From positions 124,001-188,000 of the forward strand of contig VFIW01000052.1 in NCBI GenBank assembly GCA_006386115.1: a DNA stretch of 64,000 bases. Direction: 5' to 3'. Under the pieces are notes generated by a model. That model saw only the letters and a list, made by a program, of their open reading frames with translations. It searched no databases and was not told where the DNA came from. Below are positions 1-9,500 of the stretch, one piece after another (position 1 is the first letter of the stretch; each line of letters begins with the position of its first letter). Position numbers and translations under genes: made by a program. Origin of the DNA: Globisporangium splendens. Taxonomy: Eukaryota; Oomycota; Peronosporomycetes; Pythiales; Pythiaceae.

Positions 1-5
1 AGCCC

Positions 6-1217
6 ATGATGTTTGTGCGCGACCCGGGTACGTTGATAGATGGCGCAATGACACATGGGGATCTTGCGCTTGGTTGTTCGCTGTTGCGGCACATTGACTT
101 CGCCATGCTAAAGCTGCTGCTGCGTGTCTCTCGTTATGGCGCAGACGCATTTGCGAAGAAGTGGAAGAAATTCTCGACCGACGGCATCGACCGCATGCTC
201 GTGATCGCCGATTTCGACTTTACGCTCACCACGAGCTTCAAACCATCGGGTGCGTTCACTCCGCAGCTACTTTGGTATATTACACGTAGCTCATTAGCCG
301 CGCAATGCTTGGTGTCTAGGCGAACGCGGTGACAGCTCGCACGGCGTACTCATGCGCAGCAACTCGCTCGATCCCGCAGTCGGCGCTGCAGGTCGCGAGA
401 TGTTCCTCAAGTACTATCCGATCGAGCAATCGCCGACGCTCTCTAATGCCGAGAAGCTCCCGTTTATCATTGAGTGGTATGACGCAATTAACAGTTGTGT
501 AGTATAGCTCTTCGTGTCTGTACCTCATGGACATTGTTGTGTTGTCCTCCTCAGGTGGACCAAGGAGCACGAAACGATCGTGCAGCACAAGCTGACCAAG
601 CAGAACATCCTGGACGCCGTGCAGGAGAACGAGATCGCGTTCCGCGACGGCTTCCGCGACATCTTCGCGCTTTTGGCGCAGCAGAACGTGCCGACGCTCA
701 TCTTCTCGGCGGGTCTCTACGACGTCATCCACGCCGTGCTCGACAAGGAATATGCCAAGCATCAAGGCAAACTGCCTCCCAATGTGCACGTGATCTCCAA
801 CATGATGCACTTTGACGAGCACGGTACCGTCGTGGGCTTTGACGGCAAGGTCAGTCATAGTTACAGTTGCTCTTTAATGGTCGTGCTGTTGCTCATTTTC
901 TCTTTATATGCTCTACTACCATTCCTCAGCTCATCCACAGTCTCAACAAGAATGCGAGCGTGCTGCAGGGCTCGCGCTTCTGGCAGCAGTGCCAGATGGA
1001 GAAGCGCCACAACATCCTGCTGCTCGGAGACTCACTGGGCGACGCGAACATGGCCGACGGTCTCGACTACGACGACGACGAGATCGTGCGCGTGGGCTTT
1101 TTGAACGACCACGTGAGCGAGAAGCTCGACGTGTACCTGCAGCACTTCGACGTCGTGCTCACCAACGACTCGAGTCTGCTGCCCGTCGAGCTGCTGCTCC
1201 ACCAGGTCGCCAAGTAG
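6..1217 (+). CDS. Cytosolic pyrimidine 5'-nucleotidase (UMPH-1/NT5C3 family), 4 exons
   Basis: Hydrolyses pyrimidine nucleoside 5'-monophosphates to nucleoside and phosphate in the cytosol (known role of the family). Exons as read: 6-249, 320-476, 555-849, 930-1217; all joins are GT-AG and keep phase. Exon 1 carries the HAD motif DFDFTL, whose first Asp is the expected nucleophile. Exon 3 has the LIFSAGLYDV stretch, and exon 4 has the second HAD acidic motif LLLGDSLGDANMADG. The C-terminal half reads like a complete NT5C3 protein, ending at TAG 1217. The start is the least certain part: the ATG at 6 is almost at the window edge, so an upstream exon could be missing, and a later Met in exon 1 would also leave the catalytic core intact. 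The next gene downstream is on the same strand after 665 nt. Confidence 0.85.
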
Positions 1218-1882
1218 TAATAGGCACAAGGGCAGCTTGCAAGTCATTAGACGACCACCGATACAAGGATATAGACACGCACACAGTTGCTGACAAACTA
1301 TCGAATTGCGCATGCGACCATGACCATGATGAACTTTGAACTTGAGTGTTGCCATGAGATGGGCGATGGGGCCTTCTATTCGAAGGGGGTTACGCTCATT
1401 GCACATCGTAAAACCTCTTTATACACAACATGTTCCATTAATATGCTTTTTTGGATCGCATGGTTTTGAATAGTGAAGTCATAGGCATTGAAAGACCTTG
1501 AAACAATAATATCGCGTGCACAATATGAGGGTTACAAGCAGTTGTCTGTGAAAGGGTAACCTTGAGGGTACACCAAATGGACCTCTAAGTTCGATCTTCA
1601 AGTTCAACCACCACATGCAAGGGAACGCACAACGATTCGCTTCAATACCGGAACGCCGTGATCTCCTCCTCCTCCCTCCGTCTTTCCCCCGCCTCGTCCC
1701 GCCCCGCCCCTCATCTCGCGCACGCGCTGCTCTGCTTGGAGCGCATTCGCTGCGCACACCCATCAAACTACACTCCACCTCACTGAAGCGCGCTCTTTGC
1801 TTCACTCTCGTCATTCTCCTATTGGCGCTCAAGCACACAAGACATCCCAGTTCCAAGCAAGAAGCCGCACAAGCATCCCAAG
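1218..1882. other. Intergenic, promoter of xylose isomerase
   Basis: No coding frame with recognisable content. A pyrimidine-rich tract lies at about 1660-1720, followed by the likely transcription start region near 1811. Confidence 0.5.
1811..1817 (+). promoter_or_regulatory. Candidate oomycete initiator (Inr) element
   Basis: TCATTCT fits the oomycete initiator pattern (YCAYTYY) and sits 72 nt upstream of the xylose isomerase ATG, next to CTATTGG, an inverted CCAAT-like box. Position and motif only; such a short match can be chance. Confidence 0.3.
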
Positions 1883-3241
1883 ATGGTGCACGCGGTCAAG
1901 GAGTACTTCCCTGAGGTCCCTGCGATCAAGTACGAGGGGAAGGATTCGAAGAACGTGCTCGCGTTTCACGAGTACAACGCAGACGAGGTCATTTTGGGCA
2001 AGTCGATGGCCGAGTGGTGCCGCTTCGCGGTCTGCTACTGGCACACGTTCGGCGGCACAGGCAGCGATCCCTTTGGTCCGGGCACATTCACGAACCGTGC
2101 GTGGGATTTGAGCCTCGTCGACGGCAGTCTGGACCGCAAGGAGCGCATCGTCGAAGCCGCGAAGCGCAAGACCGACGCTGCGTTCGAGTTGTTCACGAAG
2201 CTCGGCGTCAAGTTTTACACGTTTCACGACCACGACTTGATCGAAGAAGGCGCCGATTTAGCGGAATCGCAGGCGTTCTTGGACGAGATCACCGAGTATT
2301 TGCTGACCAAGCAGAACGAGACTGGCGTCAAGTGCCTCTGGGGTACGTCCAACCTGTTTGGCCACCGTCGCTTCATGAACGGCGCGAGCACGAATCCGGA
2401 TCTTGCCGTGTATGCGCACGCCGCGGCGCACGTGAAGAAAGCCATGGAGATGACGTTCAAGCTCGGCGGCGAGAACTTTGTGTTCTGGGGCGGTCGTGAG
2501 GGCTACCAGAGCATCTTGAACACGAACACCCGCAAGGAACTGGACCACATGGCGGCGTTCTTCAAGATGGTCGTCGCGTTCAAGGAGCAGCTCGGTGCGA
2601 CGTTCCAGTTGCTCATTGAGCCGAAGCCGCGCGAACCCATGAAGCACCAGTACGACTACGATGCCGCTACGGTCGTCGCGTTCTTGCACTACTATGGGCT
2701 CGAGAAGCACTTCAAGTTGAACATTGAGCCCAACCACACGACGCTCGCTGGCCACGACTATGAGCACGACATCTACTACTCGGCCGACTACCAGATGCTC
2801 GGCTCGGTCGACTGCAACACGGGCGACCCGCTGCTCGGCTGGGACACCGACCAGTTCCTCATGGACGAGAAGAAGGCGCTGCTCGTGATGAAGAAGATCG
2901 TCGAGATCGGTGGTCTCGCACCCGGTGGACTCAACTTTGATGCAAAGGTGCGTCGCGAGTCATCGGACCTCGTTGACCTGTTCATTGCGCACATTGGCTC
3001 CATGGACTGCTTTGCGCGCGGACTGCGTCAAGCCGCCAAGCTCATTGAGAGCAAGACGCTGTCGGATCTCGTGGCGACGCGGTACGCATCCTGGAACAGC
3101 GACCTGGGCAAGCGCATCGAAGAGGGAAAGGCCACGCTCGAAGAAGTCGCGCAGTACGCGAAGCAAGTCGGCGAGCCCAAGCAGATCTCCGGCAAGCAGG
3201 AGCTCGCGGAGGTGCTGCTCTTCCGCAGCATCGCCAAGTAG
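1883..3241 (+). CDS. xylA: Xylose isomerase, class II, intronless
   Basis: Interconverts D-xylose and D-xylulose (and D-glucose/D-fructose) using divalent metal. The 452-residue length and N-terminal KYEGKDSKN segment match class II enzymes such as those of Piromyces and Bacteroides. Visible signature blocks: catalytic His/Asp in FYTFHDHDLI (about residue 112), FWGGREGY, the metal-ligand Glu/Lys block IEPKPREP (about 248), and the Asn/His/Asp ligands in NIEPNHTTLAGHDYEHD (about 276-292). All expected metal ligands seem present, so the enzyme should be active. The ATG at 1883 begins MVHAVKEYFPEVP, the usual class II start. No intron interrupts it. Xylose isomerase is rare in eukaryotes; a bacterial origin for the lineage is inference from family distribution. 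Confidence 0.97.
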   Translation: MVHAVKEYFPEVPAIKYEGKDSKNVLAFHEYNADEVILGKSMAEWCRFAVCYWHTFGGTGSDPFGPGTFTNRAWDLSLVDGSLDRKERIVEAAKRKTDAAFELFTKLGVKFYTFHDHDLIEEGADLAESQAFLDEITEYLLTKQNETGVKCLWGTSNLFGHRRFMNGASTNPDLAVYAHAAAHVKKAMEMTFKLGGENFVFWGGREGYQSILNTNTRKELDHMAAFFKMVVAFKEQLGATFQLLIEPKPREPMKHQYDYDAATVVAFLHYYGLEKHFKLNIEPNHTTLAGHDYEHDIYYSADYQMLGSVDCNTGDPLLGWDTDQFLMDEKKALLVMKKIVEIGGLAPGGLNFDAKVRRESSDLVDLFIAHIGSMDCFARGLRQAAKLIESKTLSDLVATRYASWNSDLGKRIEEGKATLEEVAQYAKQVGEPKQISGKQELAEVLLFRSIAK

Positions 3242-3901
3242 CGTGTCGTGGTCGAGTTGCAGCTGACGGCTTGCTTTTTGTGTTGATGGAGTTTACTTTT
3301 TCGTGAAGTACTCGTAACATTTTGAATTTCAAGTTCTGGTGTGAGAAACCTTTGTGTTCTGTTGTTAGAGTTGATTGTTGGCTTTGCCATGTGGGTCAAA
3401 TGGTCCACGCCTCTACTGTAGTTCACGGAAGTAGAACAGCAAATCACCTCTGGCTGTGGCCACAAATACCCAAACGAACGAAAATGTAGGACCGCACTTC
3501 CAGATTTCACATTCCAAATCGCGCTCTTCAGTCCCACCGGTTATTGGATATAGCGCTCGCATTGCGGAATGAAGCGTTGGTTGCGACTGGACACGAGCGC
3601 ATCGATTCACATTTGTAGCAGATTCTATGTGGATAACTCTGGTGGGTTGGCATTGCGATCTTTTCAAAGCTGCATGCGTTTGAGTGGAATCTCTCAAACA
3701 CATTTAAAAATCGGTATATTTGTTGTGTATCTCAAATCAGTACACCAACAAACATGGTCAAATTAAGGAGGGTCCTTATTCGCAACTGTCACTGTGTTCC
3801 ATCCGGATATCCGAACCACATTCCCTGAAGTAACATTTCCCTCCCCGATCTTGTTGTTTGTCTTCCCACAAAGGAAGAACAAGACACGAGCAGCAGCAAT
3901 A
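3242..3901. other. Intergenic
   Basis: 3' region of xylose isomerase and promoter of RPN12. Pyrimidine-rich CACATTCCCTG near 3818 could be an initiator-like site. No gene recognised. Confidence 0.4.
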
Positions 3902-5024
3902 ATGAGCGCGGATCTGCAGACGCTGGAGAAGGAGGCGCAGGTGCTGCGCGCGGCCATCGACGCATCGAACGTGCAGGGGGCCAAGCAGCAGCTCACCAAA
4001 CTGAAGGTATGAGCGCATGTGTCCCTGGTCTCGTCTTCGTCTCCCTGCAAAGGAGGGGGATCTTTATTTTCCTCTCTCTTGGGTCGCTGGCGTAATTCGC
4101 ATTAGCGCTCTTCGGAAGAGATCTTGTTGGCTTAATGACCCTCCCGTGTGTGTGTGTGTGTAGATTGCGCTGACGATGCTCCCATCGCTCCCGCCATGCG
4201 CTGTTCCATCGGCGACAGCGACCCAAGAACGCACGCTTGCTCGTACGTTGAATGCATTCTGCGATCGTGGACATAATCTGGAGAGGGGAGTGCTAATATA
4301 GCGGATGAATGCGGAACGCGTGCGTTTCTGTTAGGTCATGTGCTTGAAAGCGCAACGATGCTGAGCGTGCTGAGCGAAGACATGGCGTCGTTTGAGCGCA
4401 GCGTGATCCAACTGAAGGTGTACTACGGCAGCTTGGCCGCGGAACTCGGTCCATCGCCACTGCATTACCCGATTTTGGGCACGCGTTTGCTCCAATTGCT
4501 GGTCGAGAACCGCATGGCCGAATTCCACAACGAGGTTAGTATTGTTGTTGTCTTTCTGGAGCATATGCATTCGGCTCACTCCTACATTCTCCGTTTAAAT
4601 GTAGCTGGAACTGATCCCTGAGCAAGCCCGCGAGGACCCGAACATCGCGTTCGGCATCAAACTGGAGCAGTACCTGATGGAAGGCAGCTACAACAAGGTG
4701 CTGGAAGCACGTGCGAACGTGCCGAACCCGTTTTTCAAGTTTTTCCTCTCACAATTGCTGCAGACCGTGCGAGAAAACATTGCCGACTGCGCCGAGATCG
4801 CGTACCAGTGTCTCGAGTTGAGCGATGCGCAGAAGATGCTCATCTTCGACTCGGCCGCGGAACTGAGCGCGTACATCCAGGAGTGCAAGCCCGAGTGGGT
4901 CGTGCGCGACAACCACGTGTGGTTCAAGGCGCCGGAGAAGAACCTCGGCGCCTCGGACATCCCGTCGCTGAAGCTAGTTGGAGAGACGCTCTCGTACGCC
5001 ACGGAACTCGACCGTATCGTCTAA
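3902..5024 (+). CDS. RPN12: 26S proteasome regulatory subunit RPN12 (PSMD8), 4 exons
   Basis: Non-ATPase subunit of the lid of the 19S regulatory particle. Exons as read: 3902-4006, 4164-4242, 4335-4534, 4605-5024; all GT-AG with consistent phases, giving about 267 residues, the normal size. The C-terminal exon contains the CSN8/PSMD8/EIF3K-type segment: LEQYLMEGSYNKVLEAR, then a helical repeat region and a winged-helix end with WVVRDNHVWF. Intron 1 ends in a (TG)n run. The ATG at 3902 opens the conserved amphipathic N-terminus MSADLQTLEKEAQVL. Confidence 0.93.
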
Positions 5025-5231
5025 GCTGGTGGTGTCAGGACAAAAGCATTCGTGATGAAGATGGCAGCGAGAGAGAAGCAAAAAAATGAGAAAGACAAAG
5101 AAAAGGAATCGGAATGCTGGTTGCGACAACACGAACGGCATTCTCAAATTCGCGCCACTTCATTGTTAAAACTGATACACTTAAACAGCATTTGCGTGTC
5201 ACTGACTGGTTTATTACTTGCCTCCTTTTCG

Positions 5232-7256
5232 TTATCTCTTTGCTTTCTTCTTGCCCGCGAGATTGCCGCTCGGCTTGGCGCGGCTCACTTTCTCGAGCCA
5301 TATCACGACCTGTTCGGGCAAATTCGTCCGGCATTCCCAGATTGGGTCTTGCTGACCAAGCCAGTGGATGTGGTAAATGGTGTCGTCTCGCCCGGTCGTC
5401 AGATTTTTCACCACCCTGCGCTCGTGGAATGTATGAATCTGGTACCGATTCGTCTTTTTCGAGATTTCGCGACTGCGAAACATGTCGATGAGCCGCTTCG
5501 GGATGTTCGACTCGGGCTCCCACGTGAGCTCGTCGTAGCCATCCCATTTGACCAGGTACAGATCGAGCTCTTTCGTCACGCCGCGGTTTGTATTCAGTCG
5601 TCGGCCAACCTTCACTTCCAGAATGGATTCGACGACGTACACGTCCTCTTCGTTCAGATCGAACAGATCCTGATCATCATCGGTGGACGAACCTTCGGCA
5701 TCCTCCTCTTCTTCCTCCTCCTCCTCCTCATCTTGCGCTGGTGCTGGTTGCTTTAGACGAGCTGCAGGCTTTTGAGCTTTCTGGATTGCTGCTGGTTGTT
5801 GTTGCACCACTGTTTCCTCTTCTTCTTCTTCTTCCTCTTCCTCCTCTACTTCTTCCTCTTCCTCTTCTTCTTCGTCACTGTCTTCTAATATAATCGCGCT
5901 CTGCGCAGAAGTACCAACGGCAGTTTGAACGCTCGAGATGCTCGTCGTTTCCGTAGCACTCGTCTCGCTCTTGGTGTACGCGAGATACTTGGCATCGCTG
6001 TCCGTTTCACCATCTTCTTCCTTAATCTTGGCAATCACCTTTGCGAGTTGCTCTTTTGCCGTCATCGACACCGGAGAAGTTGGGGTGGCTGACTGCGTTG
6101 ACAATGGCGGCTGTCTAGCGTATCTCTTCGTGCCTCCAGTGATATCGCGCGAACGGGTACTTGGCGACGTTGGATCCGCGATCTCTGGAATCAATTCTGC
6201 TTCGTCGGAATCCGAGTATCCGTCCGCGTATTCTGCTTCTTCTTCGTCGTCGTCGTCGTCGACACCGTTCTCCTCGTACTCGTCGTCGTCGTTGTAGCGT
6301 TCTTGCCGCTTGCGCTTCAGATCGGCGCGTTTCCGCTCCACGAACCGCTGTTTCTTTTCCATCCGCAGCAAATCGTCCAGCGTCTCGGCCGCGCTTGTGC
6401 TCGCCTTCTTCGCTTTTCCGCTCGACGCTCGCCTCGATGCAAATGCTGGAGTCTTACTCAACACGTGCACAAACTCGTCGAGCTCATCGGGAATGGGGTC
6501 GTTCTTGCCCGTATCACAGTTCAGCCATTTCAGGATTGCGTTGTACTTCGGCGTCTGCATCTCCAGATCGCACAAATGCGGCAGCTCGCGCAACTTGATC
6601 AGCGCTTGAGATGGTCTTCCGCCCTCCGCCGTGGCGCGTACAGGGGGAGCCGCGACAGGATGCGCTCGTTGTGGCTGTTTTTCTTTCTTCATCGCATTTA
6701 CTCTCAGTGGCGTCGCTGAGGCACGCGGACTGTGCTTGGCGGAAGAGGCATCTATAACGGACGCATTGCGGGGGCTGCTATGACTATGGCAATCCAGTTC
6801 CCTCGGTGATAGTTTCCTACTACTGCTGCTATTACTACCACCGCCGAGTGGGAGCACGGTCTTGGTGTTTCTCCCATCCTGCTTCTTTGATTGCGACACT
6901 GCGGTTTTCTTCACCGTAGACGCAACATTCGCGTCGTTGGAAGCAGACGAACTCGCTTTACTCTTCTCCGCACTCGAACCCACATCCTTCTTGTTCTTGT
7001 TCTTGTGCCGCTCAGCGTTGCCCTTCTTCGTCTCCATCATCGTCTTGCGCTTCAGCACGACCTCGTAGAGCTTCGACCACGCGTCGGGTAACGCGCGCTC
7101 CTCGGCGCGCAAAGGCACGGACGCCGGCAGCGGCTGCAGGGTGCCCTTGGCGCTCAACTTGCCCAGCACGTGGTCCAAGGCGATGCTCATGGTCGCGTAC
7201 ACGTCCTGCTGCTTGCGTCGCAGCGCGCGCGCCTTGTCGTCGTCCTTCGCGGCCAT
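5232..7256 (-). CDS. Tandem chromodomain nuclear protein, 674 aa
   Basis: Probable chromatin reader binding methylated histone tails (inferred from the domain). A chromodomain lies at about residues 539-595 (starts VYVVESIL; aromatic cage candidates include the Tyr at the start, and WDGYDELTWEP). A second, more diverged chromo-like unit follows at about 608-657 (IYHIHWLGQQDPIWE). The N-terminal 500 residues are low-complexity, Ser/Lys-rich, with two strongly acidic tracts: an Asp/Glu cluster near residues 320-350 and long poly-Glu runs near 460-530. The C-terminus is basic (GKKKAKR), consistent with nuclear location. It is intronless and divergent from the NTF2-like gene's direction only by spacing. 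No catalytic SNF2, methyltransferase or SET domain is present, so it is not CHD or SUV39. Confidence 0.8.
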   Translation of the reverse strand: MAAKDDDKARALRRKQQDVYATMSIALDHVLGKLSAKGTLQPLPASVPLRAEERALPDAWSKLYEVVLKRKTMMETKKGNAERHKNKNKKDVGSSAEKSKASSSASNDANVASTVKKTAVSQSKKQDGRNTKTVLPLGGGSNSSSSRKLSPRELDCHSHSSPRNASVIDASSAKHSPRASATPLRVNAMKKEKQPQRAHPVAAPPVRATAEGGRPSQALIKLRELPHLCDLEMQTPKYNAILKWLNCDTGKNDPIPDELDEFVHVLSKTPAFASRRASSGKAKKASTSAAETLDDLLRMEKKQRFVERKRADLKRKRQERYNDDDEYEENGVDDDDDEEEAEYADGYSDSDEAELIPEIADPTSPSTRSRDITGGTKRYARQPPLSTQSATPTSPVSMTAKEQLAKVIAKIKEEDGETDSDAKYLAYTKSETSATETTSISSVQTAVGTSAQSAIILEDSDEEEEEEEEVEEEEEEEEEEETVVQQQPAAIQKAQKPAARLKQPAPAQDEEEEEEEEEDAEGSSTDDDQDLFDLNEEDVYVVESILEVKVGRRLNTNRGVTKELDLYLVKWDGYDELTWEPESNIPKRLIDMFRSREISKKTNRYQIHTFHERRVVKNLTTGRDDTIYHIHWLGQQDPIWECRTNLPEQVVIWLEKVSRAKPSGNLAGKKKAKR

Positions 7257-7868
7257 CTCGTAAGGCGCGAACAGGGCGAGGCGGGCGTTCTTTCAGAGCA
7301 CACAGTGTTCAAGACAACAGGAAGAGTTTTGCTCATGTGCAGCTCGAAAGGCTGAGCACACAAACTGCCACGGATACCGAGTATGCTCGGTAAAGTACCA
7401 ATTTGCAAATCAGGATCTGTGTCCTAGTTTTACGATGTTCGAAAATCGAAAGGCTGTCGGAACAAAAATTAGGATGTATTGGTTCTTAACAGGTTGCAGT
7501 CTTGTCTTGTCCTGGTACTGTTCGATGACGCCGAAACGGTTCGAAAAAGAAGGGCAAATCACTCGGAGAGATCAGGTTGGATCAACAGGGAAACGAACCG
7601 ATACAAAAAACAAGTGTATTGAGTGTGGGTTGCCTTTGCACCATACAAAACGCAAGTCAAATGAAGGCGGGGTTGAACATGACAGACGACTGAATGCCGC
7701 AAGCCGCCATACGCGCTCTATGAACCTCGTTATAAACGCAGACTCAACGCCGCCGCTACATACATACTACGCACTACTTGCGACGGCTTAACGCACTCTC
7801 ATTGACGCGATTCTCTCTCTCTCTCTCTGCCCCCGTACGTCCATGTCGCATCCTGCGTGTGTTCGCGC
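7257..7868. other. Intergenic
   Basis: Promoter side of the chromodomain gene and 3' side of the NTF2-like gene. Contains a (CT)n run at about 7811-7828. No gene recognised. Confidence 0.4.
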
Positions 7869-8216
7869 TTATGCCTTGCCCGTGTGGATGTTGCAGATCA
7901 AGCCCGCTTCGTTGAACGAGAACGTCGACTTGACGGAGATCGGGATGTAGAAGATCTTGACCACGCCGCGCACGATCACGTGCTGCTCGTCGTCGTCCTC
8001 GATAGCGGGCTCCTGCCACGTGCCTTCGATCTTGGTCTTCTCCAGGTATTGCTCGAACTGCTCCTTGCCCTTGTAGCTGCCGTCACGCTGGCTGTAGAAC
8101 TCGATGTCGTCGCTCACGAGCGCCAGTGTGGCCTTTGTGTCCTTGACTAGCCGCAGCGAGACGTATTTCTTCACGATATCGACGTGCTCGTTCGTGGCAA
8201 CAGTAGCGACGCCCAT
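7869..8216 (-). CDS. Small NTF2/SnoaL-like fold protein, 115 aa
   Basis: Single-domain protein of the size and pattern of SnoaL-like/NTF2-like proteins: N-terminal helix (NEHVDIVKKYVSLRLVKDTK), the ALVSDDIEFYSQRDG strand segment, KGKEQFEQYLEK helix, then alternating hydrophobic strands. Such proteins bind small hydrophobic ligands or act as small enzymes; no specific substrate can be read here. The ATG at 8214-8216 was chosen over further upstream codons because the upstream extension has no family-like sequence and overlaps the likely promoter. No introns. Confidence 0.75.
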   Translation of the reverse strand: MGVATVATNEHVDIVKKYVSLRLVKDTKATLALVSDDIEFYSQRDGSYKGKEQFEQYLEKTKIEGTWQEPAIEDDDEQHVIVRGVVKIFYIPISVKSTFSFNEAGLICNIHTGKA

Positions 8217-9500
8217 TGTGGATGCTTTAAAAGTGATTGCGATCTGGTTTTCTGTTTGCGAAGGTGATGGCGAAATGCAAAATGCGATGAATGGAGGAAC
8301 GTGGCGAAAGCGAAAGAGAGAAAGAAAAGAGAAAGCGGCTCCCTCGTCGTCACTCCCAAGGGCATCTGCGCTTTTGGCTTTAACGTGGTACTCTGAATGC
8401 AGATCAAGCCAATGAGCGCGTTTCAAGGCGGATGCATGCGTGGATTTTCCGGGGGCATCAACCTTGAAGTTGAAAGCCCGTAAGGGTGGCACAAACAAGG
8501 AAAGAAAGGATTGCTTTTTCGTTAATCACTCCTTGCACCCATCTCCTCAAACAACGGACAACGCGCTGTCGGCACCGGAAGAAAGTATACAGGGAGTGGG
8601 TGTTGATGCTGACGAAGGAGATGATGCTGCGGGAGAGCACATACACGTGTGCGTCATCTATCGCATTTGAAGCTGGTTTCTATCAACGTTGTGTGGCTTC
8701 GAAGTGACATCAGCAAGCGAACCTCGATGACCAGCGTTGTCTGCGAGTGCGCTACTGACGAAACGCGTCGCAACAAGTTTGTTTTACGCGAGTGCTATGT
8801 CGCTGTTGAGGAGACGCTCGATGGTAAAAAGCGTGGCTTCAATTCGTTGAAGTGGTTGGTACCCAATGACGAAGAAGCCGCATCGCTGATGCTTGATTGG
8901 ACACCGATGGCATCGGTGCCCGATCAAGCGCAAGTGATGTCCTCCAGTGAAGGTCGCTCTATCCCGCAGTCCCCAGTCATCGTCGGATGATGGAATAAAG
9001 GGTACAATACCGAGTACTGGGCAATTGAGACGCTGCTTCATTCGTTGAAGTGGTGAGCTCTCTGTCGATGAAGCCACACCGATATTCGACCAGTCTTGCG
9101 TGGTGTCATCCAATGAAGGTCGCTCTATCCCGCAAACTTACTAGACCAAAAAATTCGGGGCTAAAGGAGTTAAACGTTGATGGGCACAGTATCAAGTGCA
9201 AGGGCGATATGCACGTGATGAAGATGCTACGTTTGCCGCCTTGGATTCGATTTGGATTACTGTACTGGTCTGCGGCTGCTTTGCACCAAGGAATCTTGAA
9301 AGCGAAAGAGAAGAAGAATGAAGCCATCAACTCAACGAAGAAAGCCGCCTGAGAGGGGTCGATCGGTTTTCTTCGTCGAGTCTCGACGACCTGAGCAACC
9401 CCATTTCTCAAGTCTCCACGCAACACAGAGGCTCTCTCAAGTATCGATTCATTTCCTGTCGTGTGGAATCGTAAAGCCCATCCTGTCCCAGTTTGGCGCC
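8217..9500. other. Intergenic region with a degenerate duplication
   Basis: No conserved protein found in any frame. Contains the direct repeat described at 8800-9140. The last 100 nt are the promoter of the MORN/hydrolase gene. Confidence 0.45.
8800..9140. repeat. Degenerate direct duplication (about 165 nt and 115 nt copies)
   Basis: Copy 1 about 8801-8971 and copy 2 about 9022-9135 share GAGACGCT, then a CTTCA(A)TTCGTTGAAGTGGT block (8837 and 9036) and a GAAGGTCGCTCTATCCCGCA block (about 8949 and 9115). The stretch between the blocks is diverged and shorter in copy 2. Origin unknown; possibly a decayed repeated coding segment. Confidence 0.6.

Noticed and set aside
5052..5756. Plus-strand open frame over the chromodomain gene
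   Set aside because: Poly-Leu end is antisense of the poly-Glu coding tract.
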